Source: Gammaproteobacteria bacterium (GTDB lineage Bacteria; Pseudomonadota; Gammaproteobacteria; Steroidobacterales; Steroidobacteraceae). From it: a stretch of 64,000 bases of DNA. Location: the NCBI GenBank assembly GCA_025355645.1, contig JANXZG010000135.1, forward strand, positions 1-64,000. The letters are read 5' to 3'. Shown one piece after another: positions 46,656 to 56,275 of the stretch. The notes beneath the pieces are model-generated. The model saw only the letters and a list, made by a program, of their open reading frames with translations, did not search any database and was not told the origin of the DNA. Both the position numbers and the translations under genes were made by a program. Positions within the stretch are counted from its first letter, which is position 1. The number at the start of each line of letters is the position of its first letter.

Positions 46656-47840
46656 ATGACCACCGCCGATTCGATTGTCATTCTCGCCGCGCGCCGCACG
46701 CCGTTAGGAGCCCTGCTGGGCACACTTAGCGGGGCCAGCGCGCCGCAGCTCGGCGCCGCCGCGATACGCGCGGCCCTCGAAGAATCCCGAGTGCCTGCAA
46801 ACGCCGTTGATCAGGTCATCATGGGCTGCGTGCTATCGGCGGGTCTGGGCCAGGCACCGGCGCGTCAGGCAGCGCTTGGCGCCGGGCTGCCGCAGAGCAC
46901 CCCGGCGCTGACGATCAACAAGATGTGCGGTTCTGGCATGCAGGCCGTGATGCTGGCGGCCGATCAGATCCGGGCGGGCAGCGCAAAAATAGTTGTTGCC
47001 GGCGGCATGGAATCGATGACCAATGCACCGTACCTGCTGCCGAAGGCACGCGCGGGCTATCGCCTCGGCCATCAGCAGGTGCTGGACGGGATGTTCTACG
47101 ACGGCTTGCAGAGCCCATGGGACGGGCAGCTGATGGGAACATTCGCGGATGCCACCGCAGTAAAGTACGCTTTTACCCGCACCGAGCAGGACGAGTTCGC
47201 CTTGGAGTCATTACGCCGTGCGCGCTACGCGATGGCGAACGGCGCATTTAAAGCTGAGATCACCGCGTGCAGCATGCAGTCACGCAAGGCCGTACTGTCC
47301 GTCGATAACGATGAGATCCCCGGCACTCTGGAGCCCGAGAAGATCCCAAAGCTGAAACCGGCGTTTAGCAAAGATGGCACCGTGACTGCGGCGAGCTCCT
47401 CGAGCATTGCGGATGGCGCCGCAGCGCTCATCGTGACCCAACAATCCGTCGCGTCCTCGAGGCAGCTCAGGAGCGTGGCGCGCATTGCAGGCTTTGCCTC
47501 ACATGCGCGCGAGCCGGAGTGGTTCACAGTCGCGCCCGTGGATGCGATACGCAAGGCGCTTGCTGCAGCTGGCTGGCACTCCAGTGATGTCGATCTTTAC
47601 GAGATCAACGAGGCATTTGCGGTTGTCACGATGGCGGCGATCCGCGATCTTCACCTGGACCACGCGAAGGTCAATGTCAACGGCGGCGCGTGTGCGCTCG
47701 GGCATCCGATCGGCGCGACCGGCGCCCGCATCCTCAGCACGCTGGTCCATGCGTTGCTAGCGCGCGGGCTGAAGCGCGGCGTCGCGGCGCTGTGCATTGC
47801 GGGCGGCGAAGCGACCGCTGTCGCGATCGAGTTGGTCTGA
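46656..47840 (+). CDS. thiolase (acetyl-CoA C-acyltransferase)
   Basis: Condensing or cleaving thiolase of 394 residues. Catalytic nucleophile is the Cys in INKMCGSGMQAV, the His is in GGACALGHPIGATGAR and the second Cys in ALCIAGGEATAVAIE. The ribosome binding site AAGGAG is seven bases before ATG. Biosynthetic acetoacetyl-CoA thiolase and degradative 3-ketoacyl-CoA thiolase share these motifs, so direction is uncertain. The adjacent ETF-QO gene favours acyl-CoA or branched-chain amino acid catabolism. Confidence 0.93.
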   Translation: MTTADSIVILAARRTPLGALLGTLSGASAPQLGAAAIRAALEESRVPANAVDQVIMGCVLSAGLGQAPARQAALGAGLPQSTPALTINKMCGSGMQAVMLAADQIRAGSAKIVVAGGMESMTNAPYLLPKARAGYRLGHQQVLDGMFYDGLQSPWDGQLMGTFADATAVKYAFTRTEQDEFALESLRRARYAMANGAFKAEITACSMQSRKAVLSVDNDEIPGTLEPEKIPKLKPAFSKDGTVTAASSSSIADGAAALIVTQQSVASSRQLRSVARIAGFASHAREPEWFTVAPVDAIRKALAAAGWHSSDVDLYEINEAFAVVTMAAIRDLHLDHAKVNVNGGACALGHPIGATGARILSTLVHALLARGLKRGVAALCIAGGEATAVAIELV

Positions 47841-47922
47841 AGCCCACCGCCCTGCGGCTGCTCGGCAATTAGCGGCGACTCGGGTTTTTTTCAAAAAGCG
47901 GCCGTTATGGTCTACTACACTT

Positions 47923-49533
47923 ATGAATGAAATCCAGCGCGATGTCATGGAATACGAGGTGGCGATCGTCGGTGCAGGTCCCGCCGGACTTGCCGCAGCG
48001 ATTAGGCTCAAGCAGCTGCAGCCGGATATCGCGGTATGCGTGCTGGAGAAAGGCGCTAGCGTTGGCGCACACTCCTTGTCGGGCGCGGTCATGGAACCGG
48101 GGCCGCTCGATAGCCTCTGGCCGCAATGGCGCGACCATAAGCCTGCGATCTGCGTGCCGGCCACACGCGATGAGTTCTGGTTCCTGACGCGCCGCCGGCG
48201 CTTCCGGCTGCCGACGCCGCCGCAGATGCATAACCACGGCAACTTCATCGTCTCGCTGGGCCAGCTGACGCCGCTGCTGGGCCAGGAAGCTGAGCGCCTC
48301 GGTGTCGATGTATTTGCCGGATTCGCCGCCGCGGCGCCGCTCTTTGCCGCACAAGGCGACGTCATGGGCGTGCAGATAGGCGACATGGGCCTTGAGAAAA
48401 ACCGCGAGCCCGGCGCCAGCTTCGTGCCGGGGCCTGAGATTCACGCAAAGCTCACAATACTCGCGGAGGGCTGTCGCGGCAGCATCTCCAAACAGTTGAT
48501 ACGCCGCTTCAGTCTCGATCAGGGAAAATCCCCGCAGACCTATGGCCTCGGACTGAAGGAGCTATGGCAACTGCCTTCCGGCCGCACCCAGGCGGGCCTG
48601 ATACAGCACTCGCTCGGCTGGCCGCTGGATCAGGCGACTTATGGCGGCAGCTTCCTGTATCACCTCGACAATGATCGCGTGTACGTCGGCTTTGTCGTGG
48701 GACTCGACTATGCGGATCCACGCTTCAAGCCCTTCGAGGCGTTCCAGCAATTCAAGAATCATCCGGCCATCAAAAGCCTGCTGTTGGGCGGCGAGATTGT
48801 CGCCGCCGGCGCGCGCACGGTCATCGAGGGCGGTTACCAGTCAATGCCGACGCTGGAGATGCCCGGTGCTCTTTTGGCCGGGGATGCTGGCGGCACGCTG
48901 AACACGCCCAAGATCAAGGGAATCCACCAGGCCATTCGCAGTGGCATGAGCGCCGCCGAGCATTACATCGAGAGGCGCGCCAGTACGGGCTTTGATGCGC
49001 GCTGGCGCGGCTCGCAAGGCGGTCGTGAACTTCACAAGGTGCGCAATATCCGCCCGGGCTTTCGCCGCGGGCTGTGGCTTGGGCTGGCAAATGCCGCGCT
49101 GGAGACGGTCACCGGGGGTGCCGTGCCCTGGACGCTCGCAAATCATGCCGATGACTCGGCATTGCGCCGCCTCGATGAGTACGCGTCGCCGGATCGGCAC
49201 TGGGGCGATCGGGAATTGCCCCCACGCGATCGGGTGGCATCGGTGTTTTTTGCAACCACGGCGCACGATGAGAGCCAGCCGGTGCACCTGCGCGTGGCGG
49301 ATGTCAGTATCTGTGCGACGCGTTGCGTCACGGAGTTCGGCAACCCTTGCACGAATTTCTGCCCGGCGAACGTCTATGAGATGGTCGCCGACGGGGCGGC
49401 CGGTTCCAGGCTGCAGATCAACGCCTCGAACTGCGTGCATTGCAAGGCCTGCGACATCAAGGAGCCCTACCCGGACCAGATCACCTGGACGACGCCCGAA
49501 GGCGGATCGGGGCCGAATTACCAGAGCCTATAG
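47923..49533 (+). CDS. electron-transfer-flavoprotein:ubiquinone oxidoreductase
   Basis: Inner-membrane FAD/[4Fe-4S] enzyme passing electrons from ETF to quinone. The chosen ATG (MNEIQRDVMEYEVAIVGAGP) gives 536 residues. The FAD-binding site GAGPAGLAAAIRLKQ, the conserved VGAHSLSGAVMEP and GDAGGTLNTPKIKG are present. The cluster motif follows FGNPCTNFCPANVYE and ASNCVHCKACDIKEP (Cys ligands). The start has no visible ribosome binding site, but the family alignment begins here. ETF alpha and beta genes are not in the window. Confidence 0.95.
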   Translation: MNEIQRDVMEYEVAIVGAGPAGLAAAIRLKQLQPDIAVCVLEKGASVGAHSLSGAVMEPGPLDSLWPQWRDHKPAICVPATRDEFWFLTRRRRFRLPTPPQMHNHGNFIVSLGQLTPLLGQEAERLGVDVFAGFAAAAPLFAAQGDVMGVQIGDMGLEKNREPGASFVPGPEIHAKLTILAEGCRGSISKQLIRRFSLDQGKSPQTYGLGLKELWQLPSGRTQAGLIQHSLGWPLDQATYGGSFLYHLDNDRVYVGFVVGLDYADPRFKPFEAFQQFKNHPAIKSLLLGGEIVAAGARTVIEGGYQSMPTLEMPGALLAGDAGGTLNTPKIKGIHQAIRSGMSAAEHYIERRASTGFDARWRGSQGGRELHKVRNIRPGFRRGLWLGLANAALETVTGGAVPWTLANHADDSALRRLDEYASPDRHWGDRELPPRDRVASVFFATTAHDESQPVHLRVADVSICATRCVTEFGNPCTNFCPANVYEMVADGAAGSRLQINASNCVHCKACDIKEPYPDQITWTTPEGGSGPNYQSL

Positions 49534-49551
49534 ACGGCGCGGGAGCCGGTC

Positions 49552-50655
49552 GTGCTGAATTCCGTCGCAGCAACTCTGGATCGGCATATTGGCGCCCAAC
49601 GCATTGCGGCTGACGCTGCGCAGATGTCTGCGGCCGTGCGCCTGGACCAGCTGTCGCTCGCGCTACGCAAGCCTTCGCTAGCGCAGAAGATGCTCAGAAG
49701 CATCGGTGCCTCGTCGCTGTTCGGCTGGCAGGCGAGCGCGCCCCGCGGGATCTACCTTTGCGGCGGAGTCGGCCGCGGCAAGACCTACCTGATGGACCTG
49801 TTTTACGCCACGCTAAATTTTCCACAGCGCGAACGCACGCACTTCTATCGCTTCATGCAAGGCATCCACGCCGGCCTGCAGGCAGCGAAAGGCCGCACCG
49901 ATCCATTGGAACTGGTCGCACGGCGCATCGCATCGCGGACGCGCCTCTTGTGTCTCGATGAATTCTTTGTAACCGACATCGCCGATGCGATGATCCTCGC
50001 CGGATTGCTCGAGGGACTCTTCCGCCGCGGCGTAACGCTGGTCACGACATCGAACCAGGCGCCCGCGGAGCTGTATCCGGATGGGCTACAACGACAGCGC
50101 TTCCTGCCCGCCGTCGATATGCTGGAGCGACACTTGGATGTGATCCGGGTGGACGGCCCGGTTGATTATCGACTGCGCCACCTTGAATCGGCCAATATCT
50201 ACCTTGACGCGGGGCTGTCCGATACCGAGGCGCAGCTGAAGCGACTGTTTGCCGCATTGTCGCAGGGCAGCCAGAGCGGACCGTCCGATCTGCTGATCGT
50301 GGGGCGCAAGATCCGCGCCAGGGACACGGCCAATGGCGCCGCTTGGTTCGAGTTCAGTGCGCTCTGCGCTACACCACGAAGTGCGAATGACTACATCGAA
50401 CTTGCGCACTTATACCCGACCATATTCGTGACTCGCGTGCCGCGCCTTACCGAAGAGGCCGACGATGCCGCGCGCCGGTTCCTGACACTAATCGATGAGT
50501 GCTATGACCGCGGCGTGAAGCTCGTGGTCTCCGCCTACGCCGCGCCCGGGGAGCTGTATCGCGGACTAAGATTGGAATTCGATTTCCGGCGAGCCGCGAG
50601 CCGGCTCATCGAGATGCAGTCCCAGCAATACCTCGCCCGGGAACATCGGCCATAA
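49552..50655 (+). CDS. zapE: cell division protein ZapE (AFG1-like ATPase)
   Basis: P-loop ATPase of 367 residues linked to Z-ring assembly in E. coli. It starts at GTG with GGGAG seven bases upstream. The Walker A is GGVGRGKTYLMDLFY, Walker B LLCLDEFFVTDIADAMIL, and sensor/finger parts VTTSNQAPAELYPDGLQRQR and RRAASRLIEMQS are family marks. Followed by the E2 pseudogene 7 bases later. Confidence 0.93.
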   Translation: MLNSVAATLDRHIGAQRIAADAAQMSAAVRLDQLSLALRKPSLAQKMLRSIGASSLFGWQASAPRGIYLCGGVGRGKTYLMDLFYATLNFPQRERTHFYRFMQGIHAGLQAAKGRTDPLELVARRIASRTRLLCLDEFFVTDIADAMILAGLLEGLFRRGVTLVTTSNQAPAELYPDGLQRQRFLPAVDMLERHLDVIRVDGPVDYRLRHLESANIYLDAGLSDTEAQLKRLFAALSQGSQSGPSDLLIVGRKIRARDTANGAAWFEFSALCATPRSANDYIELAHLYPTIFVTRVPRLTEEADDAARRFLTLIDECYDRGVKLVVSAYAAPGELYRGLRLEFDFRRAASRLIEMQSQQYLAREHRP

Positions 50656-50662
50656 TTCGCGC

Positions 50663-51373
50663 ATGAAAAACCTCGCGGGATTCTCGGCATCAGTGGGCGT
50701 ATTCCCTGAAATCGGTGACGAGAAATTCATCGAGACGGCGCTGATTAGCGTACTGCCCGCGAAGACGATTGATTCCGCCAATGGCCGCGCCCTGCCCGTC
50801 GCGCTCGCGCTCGCCCGGCGCCTTGGTATTGACCTTGCAAGCCTGAAGGGCAGCGGACGCGCGGGCACCATCACGCTCGACGATGTGACTGCGCCATTCA
50901 GATGTCACGACGGCGCAGCGCACAAAGAGCCCGGTGCCCGGAACCGGCGCAACAGCGGAGCCGCTGCGCGGGGTGCGGCGCGTAATGGCGCACACGATGT
51001 CGTCAGCGCGTGACCAGACGGCGCCCAGCACGATTTGCGATGTTGCGGATATCGAGGGCTGGCCCGTCCAGGGCGACTATATGCCGCGCCTGATGCGCGC
51101 GATGGTGCAGGCGTGGCGCATCGAGCCGGCGCTGAATGCATGGTACGATCCTGCCAACAATTCACGCATCCTTTGCAAGCAAATGGATCTGGGTGTTGCA
51201 GTGGACACTGAAGGCGGATTTTTGGTCCCGGTGCTGCGCGATATCGATGGAAAGTCGGCGCAGGAACTGCGGAAGGTACTCGCGCTGCACAACGCGGCCG
51301 CGCATGGACGCACGGCGGGGAAGCCTGCCGCTATCTTGCAGCGGTCATCGAGGCCCTGGAAAAAACGCAGTAG
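50663..51373 (+). pseudogene. decayed dihydrolipoyl acyltransferase (2-oxo acid dehydrogenase E2)
   Basis: Three parts of an E2 subunit lie in order but in two frames. Frame A (from ATG 50663) has a lipoyl-domain start (VFPEIGDEKFIETALISVLP) without the lipoylated DKA segment, then an E3-binding domain (ALPVALALARRLGIDLASLK, then GSGRAGTITLDDV). A shift near 50885-50935 leads to frame B: EPLRGVRRVMAHTM, RLMRAMVQAWRIEPALNAWY and VAVDTEGGFLVPVLRDI of the catalytic domain. After about 51308 the frame returns to A for the tail GGEACRYLAAVIEALEKTQ and a TAG at 51371. The HxxxD active-site region, about 80 residues, is missing. Lost function is clear; the original complex (pyruvate, branched-chain or other) is not. 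Confidence 0.8.
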
Positions 51374-51407
51374 GATCTTGGATTTCGGCTCTTGAGGGGG
51401 CTTGCGC

Positions 51408-54400
51408 ATGTATCAGAATCAGTCCGAATCCCATCGCCGTACATTGCGCGCGATCGAAATGGCTGGCGCCCGCCTGCGCAAGCGCGTGCGCAACGTCAAC
51501 CTTGCCGAGTTCCTGTCGGCCTACTACGGAAATGTGGATGCTTCGGATCTGGCCGCCTGCAACCCGAAGGAACTGGCCGCAGCGGCGCTTGCGCACCTGG
51601 AGTTCTCGCAGGTCCGACGACGCGGTCACACGCTGGTGCGGGTCATCAATCCCACTGTCAAGGACGACGGCTATTTCTCGCCGCACACCATCATCGAGAT
51701 GGTCAACGATGACATGCCCTTCCTGGTCGACTCGATCGGCCTCGCCCTTGAACGGCGCTCCCTCGCCGTGCATTTTCTTGCGCATCCGGTCCTCGCGGCG
51801 GCGCGCGATCGCGCCGGCGCGCTGCGTGCACTGAAGCCGCGCGGCGCCGCCGAGGGTAACCCGGCGTTGCGCCTGGAATCGTTCCAGCATATCGAGGTCG
51901 ATCGCATTGTCGACGCGGCCCAGATTGCGGCGCTCACTGCGGAGATCATCAGAAACCTTGACGATGTTCGCGTAGCCTGCGCCGACTGGAGCCAGATGCG
52001 CGGCGCCGCGCAGCTGGCGGCGGCGGATGTGAACCTGCGCGGACCGCGCTTCGATGCCGAGGACGTGGAAGAGACCCGCGCGCTGCTGCAATGGATGGCC
52101 GAGCGCCATTTCACGTTCCTGGGCTATAGAGAATACCGGCTGCGCGGAGCCGCCAAGCGGCGCACGCTGGTACCGGTTCCCGGCAGTGGCCTCGGGATAT
52201 TGCGCGATGGCCGGCCGCGACCGCTGCAGATGCATCGCACCCTGGCCAGTGACCTGCAGCGCCAGATCCGCGCGCGCGAAATTGCCGTGGTCACCAAGTC
52301 AAACTCCGAGGCGACGGTCCACCGCAGTGGTTATCTCGATTATGTCGGGATTAAGCAGTGCGATCCGTCGGGACGGGTGATCGGTGAGCGACGCTTCCTC
52401 GGCTTATGGACATCGTCAGCGTACAACAGCACGCCAGAGGAGATCCCGTTGTTGCGCCACAAGGTGCGCAAAGTAGTCGGGCATTTCGGCCTCGCGCCAG
52501 ACAGCCATGACGGCAAGGCACTGCAGCACATCATCTCGTCAATCCCGCGCGATGAGCTGTTCCAGGCCAGCGTGCCGGAACTCGTGCGCACCGTGTCCGG
52601 CGTGTTCGGGCTGCAGGAGCGTCCACGCGTGCGCTTGATCATGCGCCGCGACCCTTTCCGGCGGTTCTATTCTTGCCTGATTTTCGTGCCGCGCGAGAAA
52701 TACAACACGCCCGTGCGCCAACGCATAGAGCGCGTGCTTGCGGACGCGCTTAACACCACGAGCCTCGAGTCGCAAGTGCAGATTGCGCAGGGCACGCTCG
52801 CGCGCATTCATGTCGTGGCGCGCACCGAGGCGAGCGCGGAAAAGCGCATCGATGTGGACGGGCTCGAGAAGCAGCTCGCTGCCGCGGTGCGCTCATGGTC
52901 GGATGATTTCAAGTCCTGCATGCTGGCAAGCTACGATGAGGCGCGCGCGCTGCAGCTGGTGACGCAGTACGCGGCGGCGTTCCCGGTGGCCTACCAGGAG
53001 GATTTCGATGCGGCCACTGCGGTCCTTGACGTAGGGTTCTTCGAGGCGCTGGCGGTGAATCCCGCGATGCTTCATATGGAGCTTTACCGGCCCGCGCGGC
53101 ACAAGGACCGGCTGTTCCTGAAGATCTACCGCGACAAGGAAGCGATCCCCGTCTCGGATCTATTGCCGATGCTGGAGAATACGGGGCTCAGAGTCATTAC
53201 AGAACGGCCGTACCAGCTGACCTTTGGGCACGATCGGCGCGGCTGGATCCAGGACCTGGAATTGCAGATTGATGCCAACGCATTTGCGAGCTTCGAGACG
53301 CTCGCGCGCGAAATCAAGAGCCTGCTGCGCGCGGTATGGACCGCACGGGCCGACAGCGACAGCTTCAACCGCCTGACGCTGCACGCCGGAATCCCGTGGC
53401 GGCAGGTCAACGTGATCCGCGCTTATTGCCGTTACCTACTGCAGACGGGCCTGCCTTTTAGCCAGGGTTATATTGCGCAGGTGTTGACGCAACAGGCCTC
53501 ACTCACGCGCCTGCTGGCGGACTTGTTTATCACGCGCTTCGATCCGAAACTTTTGCCAAAGGCTCGCCCGAAGGCGCTCGCGCGCGTCAATGAGCGCATA
53601 CGCGTAGCGCTCGAGCTGGTCGTGCGCTCCGATGAGGACCGGATCCTGCGTTCGCTATGGAACGTCATTGCCGCATCAGTGCGCACCAACGCCTTCCAGA
53701 CCGATGCGGCGGGAGTGCCGAAGACCTACCTGTCTTTCAAGTTGGAGTGCCAGCAGCTGCGGGACCTGCCGCTGCCGCGGCCGCTGTTTGAGATATTCGT
53801 ATTCTCGCAGCGCATGGAAGGGCTGCATATGCGCATGGGCAAGGTCGCGCGCGGGGGCATCCGCTGGTCGGACCGGCGCGAGGATTTCCGCACCGAGATC
53901 TTGGGATTGATGAAGGCGCAGCACGTCAAGAACACCGTGATCGTTCCGGTGGGTGCCAAGGGCGGTTTCGTAATCAAAAACATGCCGGCGGCCGACCGCG
54001 ATGTGCAACAGGCCGAAGTGGTCGCGTGCTACCAGACACTGATCCGCGGCATGCTGGACCTGACCGACAACATCGTGGATGACAAGCCCGTCGCTCCGCC
54101 GCTGGTTGTGCGCTATGACGCGGACGATCCTTATCTCGTCGTGGCAGCAGACAAGGGCACCGCGACGTTCTCCGACATTGCCAACGCGCTGTCGGCGGAC
54201 TACGGATTCTGGCTGGGCGATGCCTTCGCCTCGGGCGGTTCGGCCGGCTACGACCACAAGAAAATGGCCATCACTGCCCGCGGCGGTTGGGAGTGCGTCA
54301 AGCGGCACTTTCGGGAAATTGGCGTCGACATCCAGCGCAGCGAGTTTTCCGTCGCCGCGATCGGCGATATGGCCGGCGATGTATTTGGCAACGGCATGCT

Positions 54401-56240
54401 GCAGTCGCAGAAGATTCGCCTGGTCGCCGCGTTCAATCATCAGCACATCTTCCTTGACCCCGATCCCAATGCGGCCCGATCCTTCCGCGAGCGCGCGCGC
54501 CTGTTTGCCCTGCCGCGATCTAGCTGGGATGACTATTCACGCGAGGTGATCTCCCGCGGCGGCGGTGTGTTCCTGCGCAGCCTCAAGGCGATCTCCCTGT
54601 CGAAGGAGGCCCAGGCGCTGCTCGGGCTGCCGGCACAAAGTACGCCGATCGATATCATTCATGCGATCCTGCGATTGCCGGTCGATCTTTTGTGGAATGG
54701 CGGCATTGGCACCTACGTCAAGGCAAGCACCGAAGGACACGGCGACGTCGGCGATCGCAGCAACGATGCGGTGCGCGTCGATGGCCGCGAGTTGCGCTGC
54801 AAGGTCATCGGCGAAGGCGGCAACCTCGGCTTAACCCAGCTCGGCCGCATAGAATACGCGCGCCACGGCGGGCGGCTTAACACTGATTTCATCGACAATT
54901 CAGCCGGCGTGAACTGCTCCGACGTTGAAGTGAACCTGAAAATCCTCCTGAACGTCGCGATGCGGGCGGGCGAGGTCACCCGCCCCGCACGCGACCGGCT
55001 GCTATCCAGCATGACAGACGAGGTGGCAGAGCTGGTGCTGCGCAACAACTACATGCAGAGCCAGGCATTGAGCGTGCTGGAGGCGCAGGCCAAGAGCGAC
55101 ATTGACGAGGCGGCTTTCGTATTGCGCGCGCTGGAGCGGTCGGGCGACTTGAACCGCGCACTTGAGTTCCTGCCGGCGGAAGAGGAAATCGCCGAGCGAC
55201 GCCGCAGCGGCGCGGGGCTCACGCGACCAGAACTTGCGATCGTGCTGAGCTATGGAAAAATATGGCTGTATCGCGCGCTGATCCATTCCAGCGTGCCCGA
55301 GAATGCGTACTTCGCGGGCGAACTGGCACGCCAGTTTCCGCCGCCGATCCAGAAGCGCTTCCCGTTGCGCCTCAAGAAACACCGCTTGCGCCGCGAAATC
55401 ATCGCCACCGCGATCACCAATAGCCTGATCAACCGCATGGGCCCGGCCTTTCCAATCAGGGCGCAGGCCGATACCGGCGCGGATCCGGCGTCGGTCGCCC
55501 GCGCGTACACGATCGCACGTGACGTGTTCGCTGTGCGCAGCGTCTGGGAGCACATCGACAAGCTCGACAACCGCATAGCCGCGACCGTGCAATATGCGGC
55601 GATCGAGAGGACTACGCGCCTGCTTCGGCACGCGAGCTACTGGCTGCTTAAGAATTATTCCCGCTCAGCGGACATCGAGACGGCCGTGCGCCATTTCGCT
55701 GCTCCGGTGGCTGAACTGACGCAGGCAATTGCCACGGCGTCAGGACCCGCCGAACATGCGCGGCAGTCAGCGCAGCGCGCCGCGCTGGTCGAACAAGGCC
55801 TGCCGGAGGCACTTGCCGGGCGTATTGCCTCGCTCGAGTCGCTGCACAGCGCGCTGGACCTCGTGGAAATCTCCAAGGCCAGCCGCCTGCCGATCAGCTT
55901 CGCCGCGACCGCGTACTTCGACATCGGCGAGCGCATCGGACTCGACTGGCTCAAGCAGCAGATCGAGTCCCTCGAGGGCGATGGCCATTGGCACGCGGTA
56001 GCGCATTCAGCGCTGCTCGACAATCTGTACGAACTGCAGCGCAAGATCACAGGCGCAGCGCTAGGCTGCCGCGGGCGCAATGCTGCCGCCCGCGTCAGCG
56101 CCTGGCTGGAAGCTCGCGCCGGCGCGATCAGCAACCTGGATAGCCTGCTGACCGACCTGCGCACGGGACCTGCGCCTGACTTCGCGACGCTTTCGGTCGC
56201 GCTCGAGTCAGTGCGGCACTTGCCGGGGGCTGAGAGTTGA
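51408..56240 (+). CDS. NAD-specific glutamate dehydrogenase, large (GDH180) type
   Basis: Oxidative deamination of glutamate to 2-oxoglutarate and ammonia; a homolog of the Pseudomonas aeruginosa gdhB product. The ATG at 51408 has GAGGGGG upstream and gives 1610 residues, the expected size for this class. ACT-like modules and helical repeats make up the long N-terminal part. The catalytic core contains GGIRWSDRREDFRTEILGLM, VKNTVIVPVGAKGGFVIKNM (catalytic Lys) and GWECVKRHFREIGVDI. LLWNGGIGTYVKAS and VIGEGGNLGLTQLGRIEYA belong to the NAD domain. The GDH is the nearest metabolic partner of AmtB, though far from it on the map. Confidence 0.96.
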   Translation: MYQNQSESHRRTLRAIEMAGARLRKRVRNVNLAEFLSAYYGNVDASDLAACNPKELAAAALAHLEFSQVRRRGHTLVRVINPTVKDDGYFSPHTIIEMVNDDMPFLVDSIGLALERRSLAVHFLAHPVLAAARDRAGALRALKPRGAAEGNPALRLESFQHIEVDRIVDAAQIAALTAEIIRNLDDVRVACADWSQMRGAAQLAAADVNLRGPRFDAEDVEETRALLQWMAERHFTFLGYREYRLRGAAKRRTLVPVPGSGLGILRDGRPRPLQMHRTLASDLQRQIRAREIAVVTKSNSEATVHRSGYLDYVGIKQCDPSGRVIGERRFLGLWTSSAYNSTPEEIPLLRHKVRKVVGHFGLAPDSHDGKALQHIISSIPRDELFQASVPELVRTVSGVFGLQERPRVRLIMRRDPFRRFYSCLIFVPREKYNTPVRQRIERVLADALNTTSLESQVQIAQGTLARIHVVARTEASAEKRIDVDGLEKQLAAAVRSWSDDFKSCMLASYDEARALQLVTQYAAAFPVAYQEDFDAATAVLDVGFFEALAVNPAMLHMELYRPARHKDRLFLKIYRDKEAIPVSDLLPMLENTGLRVITERPYQLTFGHDRRGWIQDLELQIDANAFASFETLAREIKSLLRAVWTARADSDSFNRLTLHAGIPWRQVNVIRAYCRYLLQTGLPFSQGYIAQVLTQQASLTRLLADLFITRFDPKLLPKARPKALARVNERIRVALELVVRSDEDRILRSLWNVIAASVRTNAFQTDAAGVPKTYLSFKLECQQLRDLPLPRPLFEIFVFSQRMEGLHMRMGKVARGGIRWSDRREDFRTEILGLMKAQHVKNTVIVPVGAKGGFVIKNMPAADRDVQQAEVVACYQTLIRGMLDLTDNIVDDKPVAPPLVVRYDADDPYLVVAADKGTATFSDIANALSADYGFWLGDAFASGGSAGYDHKKMAITARGGWECVKRHFREIGVDIQRSEFSVAAIGDMAGDVFGNGMLQSQKIRLVAAFNHQHIFLDPDPNAARSFRERARLFALPRSSWDDYSREVISRGGGVFLRSLKAISLSKEAQALLGLPAQSTPIDIIHAILRLPVDLLWNGGIGTYVKASTEGHGDVGDRSNDAVRVDGRELRCKVIGEGGNLGLTQLGRIEYARHGGRLNTDFIDNSAGVNCSDVEVNLKILLNVAMRAGEVTRPARDRLLSSMTDEVAELVLRNNYMQSQALSVLEAQAKSDIDEAAFVLRALERSGDLNRALEFLPAEEEIAERRRSGAGLTRPELAIVLSYGKIWLYRALIHSSVPENAYFAGELARQFPPPIQKRFPLRLKKHRLRREIIATAITNSLINRMGPAFPIRAQADTGADPASVARAYTIARDVFAVRSVWEHIDKLDNRIAATVQYAAIERTTRLLRHASYWLLKNYSRSADIETAVRHFAAPVAELTQAIATASGPAEHARQSAQRAALVEQGLPEALAGRIASLESLHSALDLVEISKASRLPISFAATAYFDIGERIGLDWLKQQIESLEGDGHWHAVAHSALLDNLYELQRKITGAALGCRGRNAAARVSAWLEARAGAISNLDSLLTDLRTGPAPDFATLSVALESVRHLPGAES

Positions 56241-56275
56241 ATGTCGATTCCTGACCACAACCAAAGGATGCCGCA

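Noticed and set aside
47841..47922. Terminator between thiolase and ETF-QO (run of T after GC-rich bases)
   Set aside because: The seven-T run has no convincing stem before it; left unassigned.
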